DNA from: an uncultured Alistipes sp.
GTDB lineage: Bacteria; Bacteroidota; Bacteroidia; Bacteroidales; Rikenellaceae
Length of the DNA: 64,000 bases
Assembly (NCBI RefSeq): GCF_949296715.1
Contig: NZ_CASFQD010000038.1
Coordinates: 1 to 64,000, forward strand
Reading direction: 5' to 3'
This document shows, piece after piece, positions 1-8,752 of the stretch. Made by a program: the position numbers and the translations under genes. The notes under the pieces were generated by a model. The model did not search any database, had not been told where the DNA came from, and saw nothing but the letters and a program-made list of their open reading frames with translations. Position 1 is the stretch's first letter. Every line of letters starts with the position of its first letter.

Positions 1-290
1 GCACCGTGCTCGGTTACCTGCTGTCGTGGGGCCTCACCTTCGCCGCAACGACGTTCGGCCTGTTGAGCTCGATGGGCATGAGCACGGGGGACGGGACGAC
101 CTCCACGCTGGCGCCCCTCGTGTCGGTCGAGGCGATCGCCGCGGCGGCCGCACACCGGCCCCGCGATCCGCACTCGGCGGCGCACCGCGACTTCTGCCGC
201 CGCATGCTGGAGCGCATCGCCGCCCTGCCCGGCGTGGATTTTCATGCCGAGGCGGAATATTTCAGACAATGTATCGAAATTAATTCGTAA
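1..290 (+). CDS. C-terminal fragment of an unidentified protein
   Basis: An open frame enters from the window edge, read from base 3, and stops with TAA at 288-290. The visible 95 or so residues begin with a hydrophobic stretch (about 25 residues, rich in Leu, Phe, Ala and Gly) that could be a last membrane helix. A charged tail with His, Arg and Glu follows. I do not recognise the family. The GTG at base 6 is probably not the true start, because the frame is open to the edge. Its stop codon lies inside the -7 box proposed for the next gene. Confidence 0.6.
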   Translation, partial: TVLGYLLSWGLTFAATTFGLLSSMGMSTGDGTTSTLAPLVSVEAIAAAAAHRPRDPHSAAHRDFCRRMLERIAALPGVDFHAEAEYFRQCIEINS

Positions 291-295
291 ATTTG
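288..295 (+). promoter_or_regulatory. Bacteroidetes -7 box (TAAATTTG)
   Basis: TAAATTTG fits the TAnnTTTG consensus and lies 19 bases before the ATG at 315. No good TTTG -33 element is visible at the usual distance, so this is a weak call. Confidence 0.4.
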
Positions 296-314
296 CGGCC
301 TGTTCATACGCACC

Positions 315-1874
315 ATGAAGAAGAGAATCATCCTGCTCCTGCTGGCCGCCGCAACGGCCCTCACGGCTGCGGCCAAGCCGCGGCTGATCGTGCAGATCGT
401 CGTCGGCTCGATGCGCGCCGGCGACCTGGAGCGCTACGCCGCGAATTTCGGCGACGGCGGGTTCCGACGCCTGACCGGGGGCGGCACGGTCTATGCCGAC
501 GCCCGCTACGACTGCATGCAGACCACGACGCCCGTGTCGCTCGCGACGCTCGCAACGGGAGCCCTGCCCTCGATGCACGGCATCATCGGCCTGACGTGGA
601 AGGACTATACGTCGAACGAGACGGTCTTCCTGACCGAAGGCAAGCGCGGCCCCGGCGCCTACCGCTTCATCGCCCCGACGCTGGCCGAGACGTTGCGCGC
701 GCAATGTCCCGAAAGCCGCACGGTGACCGTCGCCGCCGAAGCCGAATCGGCCGTCATCCTGGCCGGGAAGGGCGGCAACGCCTTCTGGCTCGACACGGAG
801 CGGTGCGACTGGGTCACGTCGCCCTACTATGCGGAGGAGCTGCCCGACTGGGTGCGCCGCAGCAACCGCGAACGCTACAACCTCTCCTACCTCTCGGACG
901 AGTGGCGCACGCTGCTCGACCGCAACCTTTACCGCAACACGCGGCACTGGGACATCACCCTCGCGGCCCGCAGCCGCAAGGAGAAGGATGATGCGGGCAA
1001 GGGGCGCCTGCGCCCGGCCGATGACCTGGAGCGGCTGCGCTGCACGCCCGCGGGCAACAGCGCCCTGCTCGGCTTCGCCAAGCAGGCCATCGCGCAGTAC
1101 CGCCTCGGCGCGGACGAGGTGCCCGACCTGCTGACCGTCTGCCTCGACCCCGCGCGCCGCATCATGGAGACCTATGGGCCCGAATCGGTCGAGGTCGAGG
1201 ACATGTACTACCGGCTGGACCGCGATCTGGCCGACTTCCTGACCTACCTCTTCGCACAGGTGCGCGACGGCGACGCCGTCGCGGTCCTCACCTCGGACCA
1301 CGGCTCCAGCCCCTCGTTCGATGCGGGCCCCACGCCCGCCGAGCGCTTCAACAGTCGGCAGTTCGAGGTGATCGTCAACGGCTTCCTGAACGTCCGCTAC
1401 GGCATGGGCAACTGGGTGCTCGGCTACGACGAACGGTGCGTATGGCTCAACCACAACCTCATCTACGAACGGGGGCTCGACCTCTCGGAGGTGCAGAACG
1501 AGGTGGCGACCTTCGCCATGCAGTTCGACGGCGTGTCGCATGCGCTCTCCTCGACGGCCATGCGCACGAGCTACTTCGGCAGCGGCTACGCCCGCCTGAT
1601 GCAGAACGGATTTTTCCCGCGCCGCTCGGGCGACGTGGTGCTCAACCTCATGCCGGGATGGATCGAGGAGCGCGACGGCGTGGTCTCGGCCTCCGGGTCG
1701 ATGTACGGCTACGACACGCACGTGCCGCTGATCTTCTACGGCAAGGGCATCGCGCCGCAGCGCGTGCGGCGGCAGGTCGGCATGACGGCCGTGGCCCCGA
1801 CGCTCGCTCGCCTGGCGGGCATCGACGCCCCGACGGCCTCCGAAGGGGAAGTGCTCGCCGAGACGGCGGAATAG
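315..1874 (+). CDS. Alkaline phosphatase superfamily (PafA/phosphodiesterase-like) protein, metal site degenerate
   Basis: 519 aa with a signal peptide (residues 1-20, ending ALTAAA), so it is exported. The fold signature is clear. There is an N-terminal beta strand QIVVGSMR, a threonine cluster before Pro73 where the family nucleophile sits (Thr72), then MHGIIG, TSDHG (first-site Asp-His) and a C-terminal YGYDTHVPLIFYG carrying the last metal His. Three usual ligands are not where expected. The Asp of the family's VVDQMR motif is Gly31, and the DxxGH metal motif before 'FGP.S.E.ED' is replaced by RRIME just before TYGPESVEVED. It may be a pseudo-phosphatase or have a changed metal need. It stands alone upstream of sufE, 32 bases apart. 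Confidence 0.85.
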   Translation: MKKRIILLLLAAATALTAAAKPRLIVQIVVGSMRAGDLERYAANFGDGGFRRLTGGGTVYADARYDCMQTTTPVSLATLATGALPSMHGIIGLTWKDYTSNETVFLTEGKRGPGAYRFIAPTLAETLRAQCPESRTVTVAAEAESAVILAGKGGNAFWLDTERCDWVTSPYYAEELPDWVRRSNRERYNLSYLSDEWRTLLDRNLYRNTRHWDITLAARSRKEKDDAGKGRLRPADDLERLRCTPAGNSALLGFAKQAIAQYRLGADEVPDLLTVCLDPARRIMETYGPESVEVEDMYYRLDRDLADFLTYLFAQVRDGDAVAVLTSDHGSSPSFDAGPTPAERFNSRQFEVIVNGFLNVRYGMGNWVLGYDERCVWLNHNLIYERGLDLSEVQNEVATFAMQFDGVSHALSSTAMRTSYFGSGYARLMQNGFFPRRSGDVVLNLMPGWIEERDGVVSASGSMYGYDTHVPLIFYGKGIAPQRVRRQVGMTAVAPTLARLAGIDAPTASEGEVLAETAE

Positions 1875-1906
1875 GCGGTTCAACAAGAATCAAAGAACGA
1901 CAAGAT

Positions 1907-2344
1907 ATGGAAAAGGACAAGGTACAGGAGGAGATCATCGACGAGTTCTCGGTCTTCGACGACTGGCTCGACAAGTACGACTACCTGATCTCGCTGAGCG
2001 ACCAGCTGCCGGCCATCGCGCCGGAGCACCGCACCGAGCAGTACGTCATTCAGGGCTGCCAGTCGCGCGTGTGGGTCGACGCCCGCCTCGAAGGGGGCCG
2101 CGTCCACTACTCGGCCGACAGCGACGCCATCATCACCAAGGGCATCATCTCGCTGCTGATCCGCGTGCTGAACGGACGCACGCCGCAGGAGATACTCTCC
2201 ACGGAGCTCTACTTCGTCGACGCCATCGGTCTGGCGGCCAACCTCTCGCCCACGCGGGCCAACGGGCTGGTCGCCATGATCAAGCAGATGCGCCTCTATG
2301 CGCTGGCCTTCGAGGCCAGGGAAAAGGAACAGTCACACGAATGA
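1907..2344 (+). CDS. sufE: SufE family Fe-S cluster assembly protein
   Basis: 145 aa, typical for the family. SufE accepts persulfide sulfur from the cysteine desulfurase SufS on a single cysteine. Here that is the Cys in YVIQGCQSRVW, the family's most conserved motif. The C-terminal part (GIISLLIRVLNG, then LSPTRANGLVAMI) also fits. The ATG at 1907 follows an A-rich leader. The stop codon overlaps the next start as ATGA, so the two genes are probably translationally coupled. No SufS, SufB, SufC or SufD gene is in the window. Confidence 0.92.
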   Translation: MEKDKVQEEIIDEFSVFDDWLDKYDYLISLSDQLPAIAPEHRTEQYVIQGCQSRVWVDARLEGGRVHYSADSDAIITKGIISLLIRVLNGRTPQEILSTELYFVDAIGLAANLSPTRANGLVAMIKQMRLYALAFEAREKEQSHE

Positions 2345-2673
2345 ACGGCAACATGACACCCGAAGAGATACTGCAGGTCGAAAAGGACATCGTAGCGACC
2401 CTGAAAAACATCTACGATCCCGAGATCCCGGTCAACGTCTACGACCTGGGACTCATCTACGAAATAGACTACACGCCCGACGGCACGGCCAACATCCGCA
2501 TGACGCTCACGGCGCCCAACTGCCCGATGGCCGACATGCTCGTCGAGGACGTCAACCAGCAGGTGGCCAAGGTCAAGGGGGTGAAGGCCGTGAACGTCAT
2601 CCTCACGTTCGATCCCGTCTGGGACAAGAGCATGATGTCCGAGGAGGCGCTGCTGGAGCTCAACCTGCTCTGA
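2341..2673 (+). CDS. SufT-like MIP18/DUF59 family protein
   Basis: 110 aa. The whole protein is one MIP18/DUF59 domain with the hallmark IYDPEIPVNVYDLGLIYEI near the N-terminus and the conserved cysteine in TAPNCPMAD. The C-terminal half ends in VILTFDPVWDKSMMSEEALLELNLL-type residues typical of SufT/PaaD relatives. In this family such proteins help Fe-S cluster maturation or carriage. The ATGA overlap with sufE and its position directly behind it support that role. A second in-frame ATG lies four codons on, but the overlap favours the first. Confidence 0.88.
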   Translation: MNGNMTPEEILQVEKDIVATLKNIYDPEIPVNVYDLGLIYEIDYTPDGTANIRMTLTAPNCPMADMLVEDVNQQVAKVKGVKAVNVILTFDPVWDKSMMSEEALLELNLL

Positions 2674-2675
2674 CG

Positions 2676-3635
2676 ATGGAGAACGCGCCCGCACGCAAGC
2701 TGCTCGACCGCCTCGTGGCGGGTGCCGCCACGTGCCCGTGCGGCGGATACCTCGCGGCACAGAGCGCCCTGCAGCGCGGCGAGGTCTTCACGTCGCTGCT
2801 CTTCGACCGCCTCGGCCGCAAGATGCGCACCGTCGAGGCGCTGCACCGCGAAGCTGCCGAAAACTGGAACCAGACCTTCTACCTGCTCTACTTCCGCACG
2901 CTGGGCGACCGGCAGAACCAGCAGGCCTTTCTCGAGCTGGCGCGCCGCGTGCCCTACAAGACGGTGTTGCGCGAGCGGCTGGTGCCGCACGCCGTCGAGG
3001 CGCTGCTGCTGGGCACCTCGGGGCTGCTCGAACTCTACCCGCACGACATCTACACGCTCGATCTGAAGCGCACGTTCGCCTACCTGGCCGCCAAGTACGA
3101 AATCGCGGCGATGGAGCCCGGGGCGTGGCAGCTGGCGAACATCCGCCCGGCGAACCACCCCGTGCTGCGCATCGCGCAGGCCGCGGAGTTCTTCTCGCAG
3201 GACGAATTCATCATGGAGCGCGCCATGGCCTGCCGCACGGAGGAGGATATCCGGCGGCTCTTCTGCATCGAGGCCTCGCCCTACTGGCGCACGCACCACA
3301 CGCCGGGCGCCGAGCGCGACGAGTCGCCCAAACGCATCGGCCGCTTCAAAGCCAACATCATCGGCATCAACCTCGTCTGCGTGCTGCAGTTCGCCTACGG
3401 CAGCCATACGGGCCGCGAGGCGCTGCGCGACAGCGCCCTCACGCTGCTCGAGCGTCTGCCCGCCGAGGAGAACCGCTACACGCGCCTGTGGGCCACGGCG
3501 GGCGCCGCACCCCGCAACGCCTTCGAATCGCAGGCCCTGCTGCAGCTCGCCACGGAGTACTGTGCGGCGGAGCGTTGTGCGGAATGTCCCGTCGGACGGC
3601 GCATTTTGCAGAAAATCGCCGACGGAAGGGCATAA
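2676..3635 (+). CDS. DUF2851 family protein, N-terminally short
   Basis: 319 aa of unknown function, starting 2 bases after the preceding stop. It matches the C-terminal two thirds of Bacteroidetes DUF2851 proteins as I know them: ENWNQTFYLL, then RPANHPVLRIAQ, then FESQALLQLATEYC and a terminal Cys cluster (AERCAECPVGRRIL). Family members usually carry about 100 more N-terminal residues. Here the start is fixed by the preceding gene, so the N-terminal domain seems to be missing rather than mis-started. The paired cysteines at the end could bind a metal. Confidence 0.75.
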   Translation: MENAPARKLLDRLVAGAATCPCGGYLAAQSALQRGEVFTSLLFDRLGRKMRTVEALHREAAENWNQTFYLLYFRTLGDRQNQQAFLELARRVPYKTVLRERLVPHAVEALLLGTSGLLELYPHDIYTLDLKRTFAYLAAKYEIAAMEPGAWQLANIRPANHPVLRIAQAAEFFSQDEFIMERAMACRTEEDIRRLFCIEASPYWRTHHTPGAERDESPKRIGRFKANIIGINLVCVLQFAYGSHTGREALRDSALTLLERLPAEENRYTRLWATAGAAPRNAFESQALLQLATEYCAAERCAECPVGRRILQKIADGRA

Positions 3636-3647
3636 ACGGCCCCTCTT

Positions 3648-3679
3648 CTTGCGTTTTTACCGGAAAATCATTACTTTTG
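3648..3679 (+). promoter_or_regulatory. secA promoter
   Basis: CTTG at 3648-3651, a 20-base spacer, then TACTTTTG at 3672-3679. This fits the Bacteroidetes TTTG/TAnnTTTG promoter. It leaves a leader of about 37 bases before the secA ATG. Confidence 0.7.
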
Positions 3680-3720
3680 TAGGATTTACCGCCCAAACAC
3701 GCAAATAACAAAACGACAAT

Positions 3721-6700
3721 ATGGACGTATTAGCAGGATTAATCAAGTTCTTCTTCGGCTCGAAAGCCGACAAGGACCGCAAGGAGATCGAGCCTTATCT
3801 CCAGAAGATCAAGGCCGTATACCCCACTATCGAGGCACTCTCGAACGACGGGCTGCGCGCCCGGAGCGAAGCGCTGAAGCAGCAGATCGCCGACTTCATC
3901 GCACCGGACGAGGCCCGCATCGTCGAACTGAAGGCCACGCTGGAGAAGCCCGAGACGTCGCTCGAAGAGAAAGAGAAGGTCTCGAAGGAGATCGACGAGA
4001 CGACGAAGCGCATCGACGAGAAGATCGAGCAGAAACTCGACGAGATTCTGCCCGAGGCCTTCGCCATCATGAAGGATACGGCGCGCCGCTTCGCACAGAA
4101 CGACACGGTCGTCGTCACGGCCAACGACTTCGACCGCAACCTCGCGGCCTCGAAGGATTTTGTCACCATCGAGGGCGACAAGGCCGTCTACGCCACGCAC
4201 TGGCTCGCGGGCGGCAACGACGTGAAGTGGGACATGATCCACTACGACGTGCAGCTCTTCGGCGGCGTCGTGCTCCACAAGGGCAAGATCGCCGAGATGG
4301 CCACGGGTGAGGGTAAGACGCTCGTCGCCACGCTGCCCGTGTTCCTCAACGCCCTGGCCCGCAAGGGCGTACACATGGTCACGGTGAACAACTACCTGGC
4401 CAAGCGAGACTCCGAGTGGATGGGCCCGATGTACGAGTTCCACGGACTGTCGGTCGCCTGCATCGACGACACGCAGCCCAACTCCGAGGCGCGCCGCCAG
4501 GCCTACCTGGCCGACATCACCTTCGGTACGAACAACGAGTACGGCTTCGACTACCTGCGCGACAACATGGCCTCGTCGCCCCGAGACCTCGTGCAGCGCA
4601 AGCACCACTTCGCCATCGTCGACGAGGTCGACTCGGTGCTCATCGACGACGCCCGCACGCCGCTCATCATCTCGGGCCCCGTGCCCAAGGGCGACGACCA
4701 GCTCTTCGAGCAGTACCGCCCGGCCATCGAGCACCTCTACAACCTGCAGAAGAACCTCGTGACGTCGCTGCTCGCCGAGGCGCGGCAGCTCATCTCCGAG
4801 GGCAGGAACGAGGAGGGCGGCGTGAAGCTCTACCGCACGCACAAGGGTCTGCCGAAGTACAAGCCGCTGATCAAGTACCTCTCGGAGACGGGTGTCAAGG
4901 CCCTGATGCAGAAGACCGAGAACATCTACATGCAGGACAACAACCGCCGCATGCCCGAGATCACCGACGACCTCTACTTCGTCATCGACGAGAAGCTCAA
5001 CTCGGTGGAGCTCACCGACAAGGGGCACGAGGCGCTCTCGAAGTTCTTTAACGAGGACGGTTTCTTCGTGCTGCCCGACATCGGCGCCGAGGTGGCCGAG
5101 CTGGAGAAGAGCGGCCTTTCGCCCGAGGAGCGGGCGCAGAAGCGCGACGAGGTAATCAACGACTACGCCATCAAGTCCGAGCGCGTGCACACGGTACACC
5201 AGCTGCTGAAGGCCTATGCGATGTTCGAGAAGGACATCGAGTACGTCGTGATGGACAACAAGGTGAAGATCGTCGACGAGCAGACGGGCCGTATCCTCGA
5301 AGGACGCCGCTACTCGGACGGCCTGCACCAGGCCATCGAGGCCAAGGAGCACGTCAAGGTCGAGGCCGCGACGCAGACCTTCGCCACGATCACGCTGCAG
5401 AACTACTTCCGCATGTACCACAAGCTGGCCGGCATGACCGGTACGGCCGAAACGGAGGCATCGGAGTTCTGGAGCATCTACAAACTCGACGTCGTGGTGA
5501 TCCCGACGAACCGCCCCGTGATCCGCGACGACCGGCAGGACCTCGTCTACAAGACCAAGCGCGAGAAGTACAACGCCGTCATCGAGGAGATCGTGCGGCT
5601 GGTCAAGGAGGGCCGTCCGGTGCTCGTCGGTACGACGTCGGTCGAGATTTCCGAGCTGTTGAGCCGCATGCTCAAGTTGCGCGGCATCAAGCATAACGTC
5701 CTGAACGCCAAGCAGCACCAGCTCGAGGCACAGGTCGTTGCCGAGGCCGGACGCTCGGGCCAGGTGACCATCGCCACAAACATGGCCGGCCGCGGTACCG
5801 ACATCAAGCTCACGCCCGAGGTCAAGGCCGCGGGCGGTCTGGCGATCATCGGTACGGAGCGCCACGAGAGCCGCCGCGTCGACCGCCAGCTGCGCGGCCG
5901 TGCCGGACGTCAGGGCGACCCGGGATCGTCGCAGTTCTTCGTCTCGCTCGAGGACGACCTGCTGCGCCTGTTCGGCTCGAGCCGCATCGCCTCGATGATG
6001 GACCGCATGGGCCTGAAGGAGGGCGAGGTGATCCAGGCCGGCATGATGACGCGGGCCATCGAGCGCGCCCAGAAGAAGGTCGAGGAGAACAACTTTGGCA
6101 TCCGCAAGCGGCTGCTCGAATACGACGACGTGATGAACTCGCAGCGCGAGGTGATCTACACGCGCCGCCGCCACGCCCTCTACGGCGAGCGGATCGAGAT
6201 CGACCTGAACAACATCATGTACGACTTCGCCGAGAACTTCGTCGAGACGACGCGCGGCGTCGACTTCGAGGAGTTCCGCTTCGAGATGATCCGCGAGGTG
6301 GCCGTCGAGCCGACCTTCGACGAGGCGACCTACTCCGACGCCAAGCCCGGGGAGCTGGTCGAACTGATCGTCAAGGACCTGCGCGAGACCTATGCACGCC
6401 GCGCCAAGGCCGTGGCCGACACGGTGCGTCCGGTCATGCAGCGCATCTACGAGGACCGCAAGGACCAGCTCGAATCCAACATCTTCTTCCCGCTGACGGA
6501 CGGACACCTCGGTTACAACGTGCCGGTGAACCTGCGCAAGTGCCAGGAAACGGACGGCGCCGAGATCTACAAGGTCTTCTCGAAGGTGGTGATGTTCACG
6601 ACGATCGACGACGCCTGGCGCGAGCACCTGCGCGAGATGGACGACCTGCGCCAGAGCGTGCAGAACGCCACCTACGAGCAGAAGGACCCGCTGCTGATCT

Positions 6701-7020
6701 ACAAGTTCGAATCGTTCGGGCTCTTCTCGAAGATGCTCATCAAGATCAACCGCGAGGTGCTGGCGATCCTCAACAGGGCCTACATCCCCGTGCGCGACCA
6801 GAATGCCGAGGCGATGCAGCAGCAGCGCCGCCAGCAGGAGCGCGCCAAGGTCGACGTCAACAAACTCCAGGCTTCGCGCATGCAGGCCGCCGCACAGGCC
6901 GGACAGGGCGAGAAACAGAAACCCATGCCCATCCACGTCGAGAAGAAGGTCGGACGCAACGATCCCTGCCCCTGCGGTTCGGGCAAGAAGTACAAGAACT
7001 GCCACGGCAAGGACCTCTGA
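3721..7020 (+). CDS. secA: Protein translocase ATPase SecA
   Basis: 1099 aa; SecA is the motor that pushes unfolded preproteins through SecYEG. Walker A is MATGEGKT near residue 194, and the Walker B/DEAD region is [20 protein letters not shown] near residue 300. The second motor domain holds [10 protein letters not shown] and [16 protein letters not shown]. The C-terminus ([16 protein letters not shown]) is the zinc-binding SecB/ribosome-contact tail. About 200 residues longer than the E. coli protein, as is usual in Bacteroidetes; part of the excess is a charged coiled segment near residues 55-110. It has its own promoter and is probably a single transcript. Confidence 0.98.
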   Translation: MDVLAGLIKFFFGSKADKDRKEIEPYLQKIKAVYPTIEALSNDGLRARSEALKQQIADFIAPDEARIVELKATLEKPETSLEEKEKVSKEIDETTKRIDEKIEQKLDEILPEAFAIMKDTARRFAQNDTVVVTANDFDRNLAASKDFVTIEGDKAVYATHWLAGGNDVKWDMIHYDVQLFGGVVLHKGKIAEMATGEGKTLVATLPVFLNALARKGVHMVTVNNYLAKRDSEWMGPMYEFHGLSVACIDDTQPNSEARRQAYLADITFGTNNEYGFDYLRDNMASSPRDLVQRKHHFAIVDEVDSVLIDDARTPLIISGPVPKGDDQLFEQYRPAIEHLYNLQKNLVTSLLAEARQLISEGRNEEGGVKLYRTHKGLPKYKPLIKYLSETGVKALMQKTENIYMQDNNRRMPEITDDLYFVIDEKLNSVELTDKGHEALSKFFNEDGFFVLPDIGAEVAELEKSGLSPEERAQKRDEVINDYAIKSERVHTVHQLLKAYAMFEKDIEYVVMDNKVKIVDEQTGRILEGRRYSDGLHQAIEAKEHVKVEAATQTFATITLQNYFRMYHKLAGMTGTAETEASEFWSIYKLDVVVIPTNRPVIRDDRQDLVYKTKREKYNAVIEEIVRLVKEGRPVLVGTTSVEISELLSRMLKLRGIKHNVLNAKQHQLEAQVVAEAGRSGQVTIATNMAGRGTDIKLTPEVKAAGGLAIIGTERHESRRVDRQLRGRAGRQGDPGSSQFFVSLEDDLLRLFGSSRIASMMDRMGLKEGEVIQAGMMTRAIERAQKKVEENNFGIRKRLLEYDDVMNSQREVIYTRRRHALYGERIEIDLNNIMYDFAENFVETTRGVDFEEFRFEMIREVAVEPTFDEATYSDAKPGELVELIVKDLRETYARRAKAVADTVRPVMQRIYEDRKDQLESNIFFPLTDGHLGYNVPVNLRKCQETDGAEIYKVFSKVVMFTTIDDAWREHLREMDDLRQSVQNATYEQKDPLLIYKFESFGLFSKMLIKINREVLAILNRAYIPVRDQNAEAMQQQRRQQERAKVDVNKLQASRMQAAAQAGQGEKQKPMPIHVEKKVGRNDPCPCGSGKKYKNCHGKDL

Positions 7021-7068
7021 CCGGGACAGCCGTCCGGTAAAAAGAGGGGTGAAAGGCAAAGCGAGGGA

Positions 7069-7077
7069 GGGGGGGGG
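7069..7077 (+). repeat. G9 homopolymer tract
   Basis: Nine consecutive G residues, 48 bases after the secA stop and 115 bases before the dCMP deaminase start, in the leader region of the latter. One of five tracts of exactly this length in the window. Confidence 0.9.
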
Positions 7078-7153
7078 CGACCCGAGATGAAAACTCCCGC
7101 GCGACCTTTCACCTCCCGCTTTCCGGCTGCGGCCGAAACCCGCTACCCTTCCA

Positions 7154-7188
7154 CTTTTCACCTTTTACCTTTCACTTTTCACCTTTTT
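7154..7188 (+). repeat. Degenerate heptamer array (TTTTCAC type)
   Basis: About five head-to-tail copies of a pyrimidine-rich 7-mer (TTTTCAC, CTTTTAC, CTTTCAC, TTTTCAC, CTTTTTT) end a few bases before the GTG start of the next gene. The same unit occurs in the opposite orientation at 8630-8671. The array replaces any recognisable ribosome-binding sequence. Confidence 0.75.
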
Positions 7189-7192
7189 TCCC

Positions 7193-7633
7193 GTGGGCTA
7201 TCAGGAAGAAAAACAACGGCAACTGGACATGCGCTACCTGCGCATGGCCCGCATCTGGGCGGAGAACTCCTACTGCGTGCGCCGCAAGGTCGGGGCGCTG
7301 ATCGTCAAGGACAAGATGATCATCTCGGACGGCTATAACGGCACGCCGTCGGGTTTCGAGAACATCTGCGAGGACGAGACGGGCCACACCAAAGCCTACG
7401 TGCTGCATGCCGAGGCCAACGCCATCACGAAGGTCGCCAAGTCGGCGAACAACTGCGACGGTTCGACCCTCTACATCACCGCCGCCCCCTGCATCGAGTG
7501 TTCGAAGCTCATCATCCAGGCGGGCATCAAGCGCGTGGTCTACTGGGAGGACTACCGCTCCGAGGAGGGGCTCGACCTGCTGCGCCGCGTCGGTATCGAG
7601 TGCGTGCAGTGCACCCCGGAAGAGGCGAAATAA
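7193..7633 (+). CDS. Deoxycytidylate (dCMP) deaminase
   Basis: 146 aa. It converts dCMP to dUMP, feeding thymidylate synthesis. The zinc-binding, catalytic signatures are complete: HAEANAI (His ligand and proton-shuttling Glu) and PCIECSK (two Cys ligands). NGTPSGF and CEDE are family residues for nucleotide binding. The frame opens with GTG at 7193. An ATG thirteen codons later would remove the conserved leader helix EKQRQLDMRYLRMA, so GTG is preferred. The leader is a heptamer repeat array, so translation signals are unusual. Confidence 0.9.
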   Translation: MGYQEEKQRQLDMRYLRMARIWAENSYCVRRKVGALIVKDKMIISDGYNGTPSGFENICEDETGHTKAYVLHAEANAITKVAKSANNCDGSTLYITAAPCIECSKLIIQAGIKRVVYWEDYRSEEGLDLLRRVGIECVQCTPEEAK

Positions 7634-7642
7634 GGCGGCAGA

Positions 7643-7651
7643 GGGGGGGGG
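7643..7651 (+). repeat. G9 homopolymer tract
   Basis: Nine G residues starting 10 bases after the dCMP deaminase stop codon, in non-coding sequence. Confidence 0.9.
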
Positions 7652-7761
7652 CGATAGCGGCGATAACGGCGGTACAGACGGCAATTCCCCGGAAGCGGTG
7701 CGGCAGAGAGCCGGATGCCGGATGCGGCGGAACGAACGAACGGCCGCAACAGACCATAGAG

Positions 7762-7790
7762 AAAAAGGAGCCTTTGCGGGCTCCTTTTTT
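7762..7790 (+). terminator. Rho-independent terminator
   Basis: Stem AAAAAGGAGCC (7762-7772) pairs with GGCTCCTTTTT (7779-7789) around a six-base loop and runs into T residues. It ends the deaminase transcript. Confidence 0.85.
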
Positions 7791-7833
7791 CGTACCGGCA
7801 GCGGAAGACGCGGCATCGGACTGCGGACGCGGA

Positions 7834-7865
7834 TTTGCTTTTTCGGAATAAAACCCGTATATTTA
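7834..7865 (+). promoter_or_regulatory. Promoter of the SDR gene
   Basis: TTTG at 7834-7837, 20 bases, then TATATTTA at 7858-7865. This is the Bacteroidetes layout with A in place of the last G. The ATG follows 26 bases later. Confidence 0.65.
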
Positions 7866-7891
7866 GGTGTAAAACCAAACCACGGATCGCC

Positions 7892-8647
7892 ATGAAACGC
7901 ATCGTCATCGTAGGCGCCACGTCGGGCATCGGGCTCGAAGTGGCACGGCTCTGCATCCGCGAAGGATGGAAAATCGGTGCCGCGGGACGCCGGGAGGAGG
8001 CACTCGCCGACCTGAAAGCCCTCGCACCCGAACAGATCGTCACCGAGGCGCTGGACGTCACGCGCGACGACGCGCCCGAGCACCTCGCACGGCTCATCGC
8101 CAAACTCGGAGGCATGGACATCTACCTCCACTCGTCAGGCATCGGCAGCCGCAACACCGACCTGCGGCCCGACATCGAGATCGCCACGCTGCGCACCAAC
8201 GGCGAAGGCTTCGTGCGCATGGTGACGGCTGCCTACGGCTACTTCCGGGCCCACGGCGGCGGACACCTGGCTGTCATCAGCTCGATTGCCGGAACGCGGG
8301 GTCTGGGCTCCGCACCCGCCTACTCGGCGACCAAGCGCATGCAGAACACCTACATCGACGCCCTGGCCCAGCTCTCGTGCATGGAGGGGTGCAACATCCG
8401 CTTCACGGACATCCGCCCGGGATTCGTCGCCACACCGCTGCTCAAGAAGGAGGACCACTACCCGATGCTCATGCAGGTCGACAAGGTCGCCGCGCGCATC
8501 ATGCAGGCACTGCGTCGCAAGCGGCGCCGTATGGTCATCGACCGCCGCTATGCCCTCTTTGTCTTCTTCTGGCGGCTGATCCCGCAGTGCATCTGGGAGC
8601 GGCTGAAGATAAGGGAAAAGGCAGGAAAGGTGAAAGGTGAAAGGTAA
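7892..8647 (+). CDS. Short-chain dehydrogenase/reductase with C-terminal membrane-like segment
   Basis: 251 aa, Rossmann fold. The NAD(P)-binding motif GATSGIG lies at residues 7-13, and the catalytic Ser (ISSIAG) and Tyr-Lys pair (YSATK) are present. The sequence past residue 215 (ALFVFFWRLIPQCIW) is hydrophobic and may anchor the enzyme to the membrane, as in some lipid or ketone reductases; the substrate cannot be told. The last nine codons and the stop are read from a heptamer repeat array (8630-8671), so the native C-terminus has probably been replaced or extended. Transcribed alone between two terminators. Confidence 0.85.
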   Translation: MKRIVIVGATSGIGLEVARLCIREGWKIGAAGRREEALADLKALAPEQIVTEALDVTRDDAPEHLARLIAKLGGMDIYLHSSGIGSRNTDLRPDIEIATLRTNGEGFVRMVTAAYGYFRAHGGGHLAVISSIAGTRGLGSAPAYSATKRMQNTYIDALAQLSCMEGCNIRFTDIRPGFVATPLLKKEDHYPMLMQVDKVAARIMQALRRKRRRMVIDRRYALFVFFWRLIPQCIWERLKIREKAGKVKGER

Positions 8648-8671
8648 AAAGTCAAAAGTAGAAAGTAAAGG
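8630..8671 (+). repeat. Degenerate heptamer array (GTGAAAG type)
   Basis: Six 7-mers in phase (GTGAAAG twice, then GTAAAAA, GTCAAAA, GTAGAAA, GTAAAGG). The reverse complement is the same unit as at 7154-7188. The array contains the end of the dehydrogenase gene. Confidence 0.75.
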
Positions 8672-8677
8672 CAGGAA

Positions 8678-8710
8678 AAACGCCTCCGTTCCGACGGAAC
8701 GGAGGCGTTT
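8678..8710. terminator. Bidirectional terminator between SDR and ssb
   Basis: Perfect 15-bp stem (8678-8692 with 8696-8710) with a three-base loop, A-rich on one side and T-rich on the other. It can stop the plus-strand SDR transcript and the minus-strand ssb transcript. Confidence 0.85.
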
Positions 8711-8752
8711 GCTTTCATCGGCCCGAAGCCGTACAACGGAATGCCGGACCCG

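Noticed and set aside
7020..7038. Possible secA terminator hairpin (ACCGG-GAC / GTCCGGT)
   Set aside because: The stem needs a bulge and is followed by A residues rather than a T tract, so it was not listed as a terminator.
3739..7161. An 1140-codon open frame antisense to secA
   Set aside because: It has no family motifs and the typical Val/Leu/Asp/His-rich composition of antisense frames in GC-rich genes. secA on the other strand is certain.
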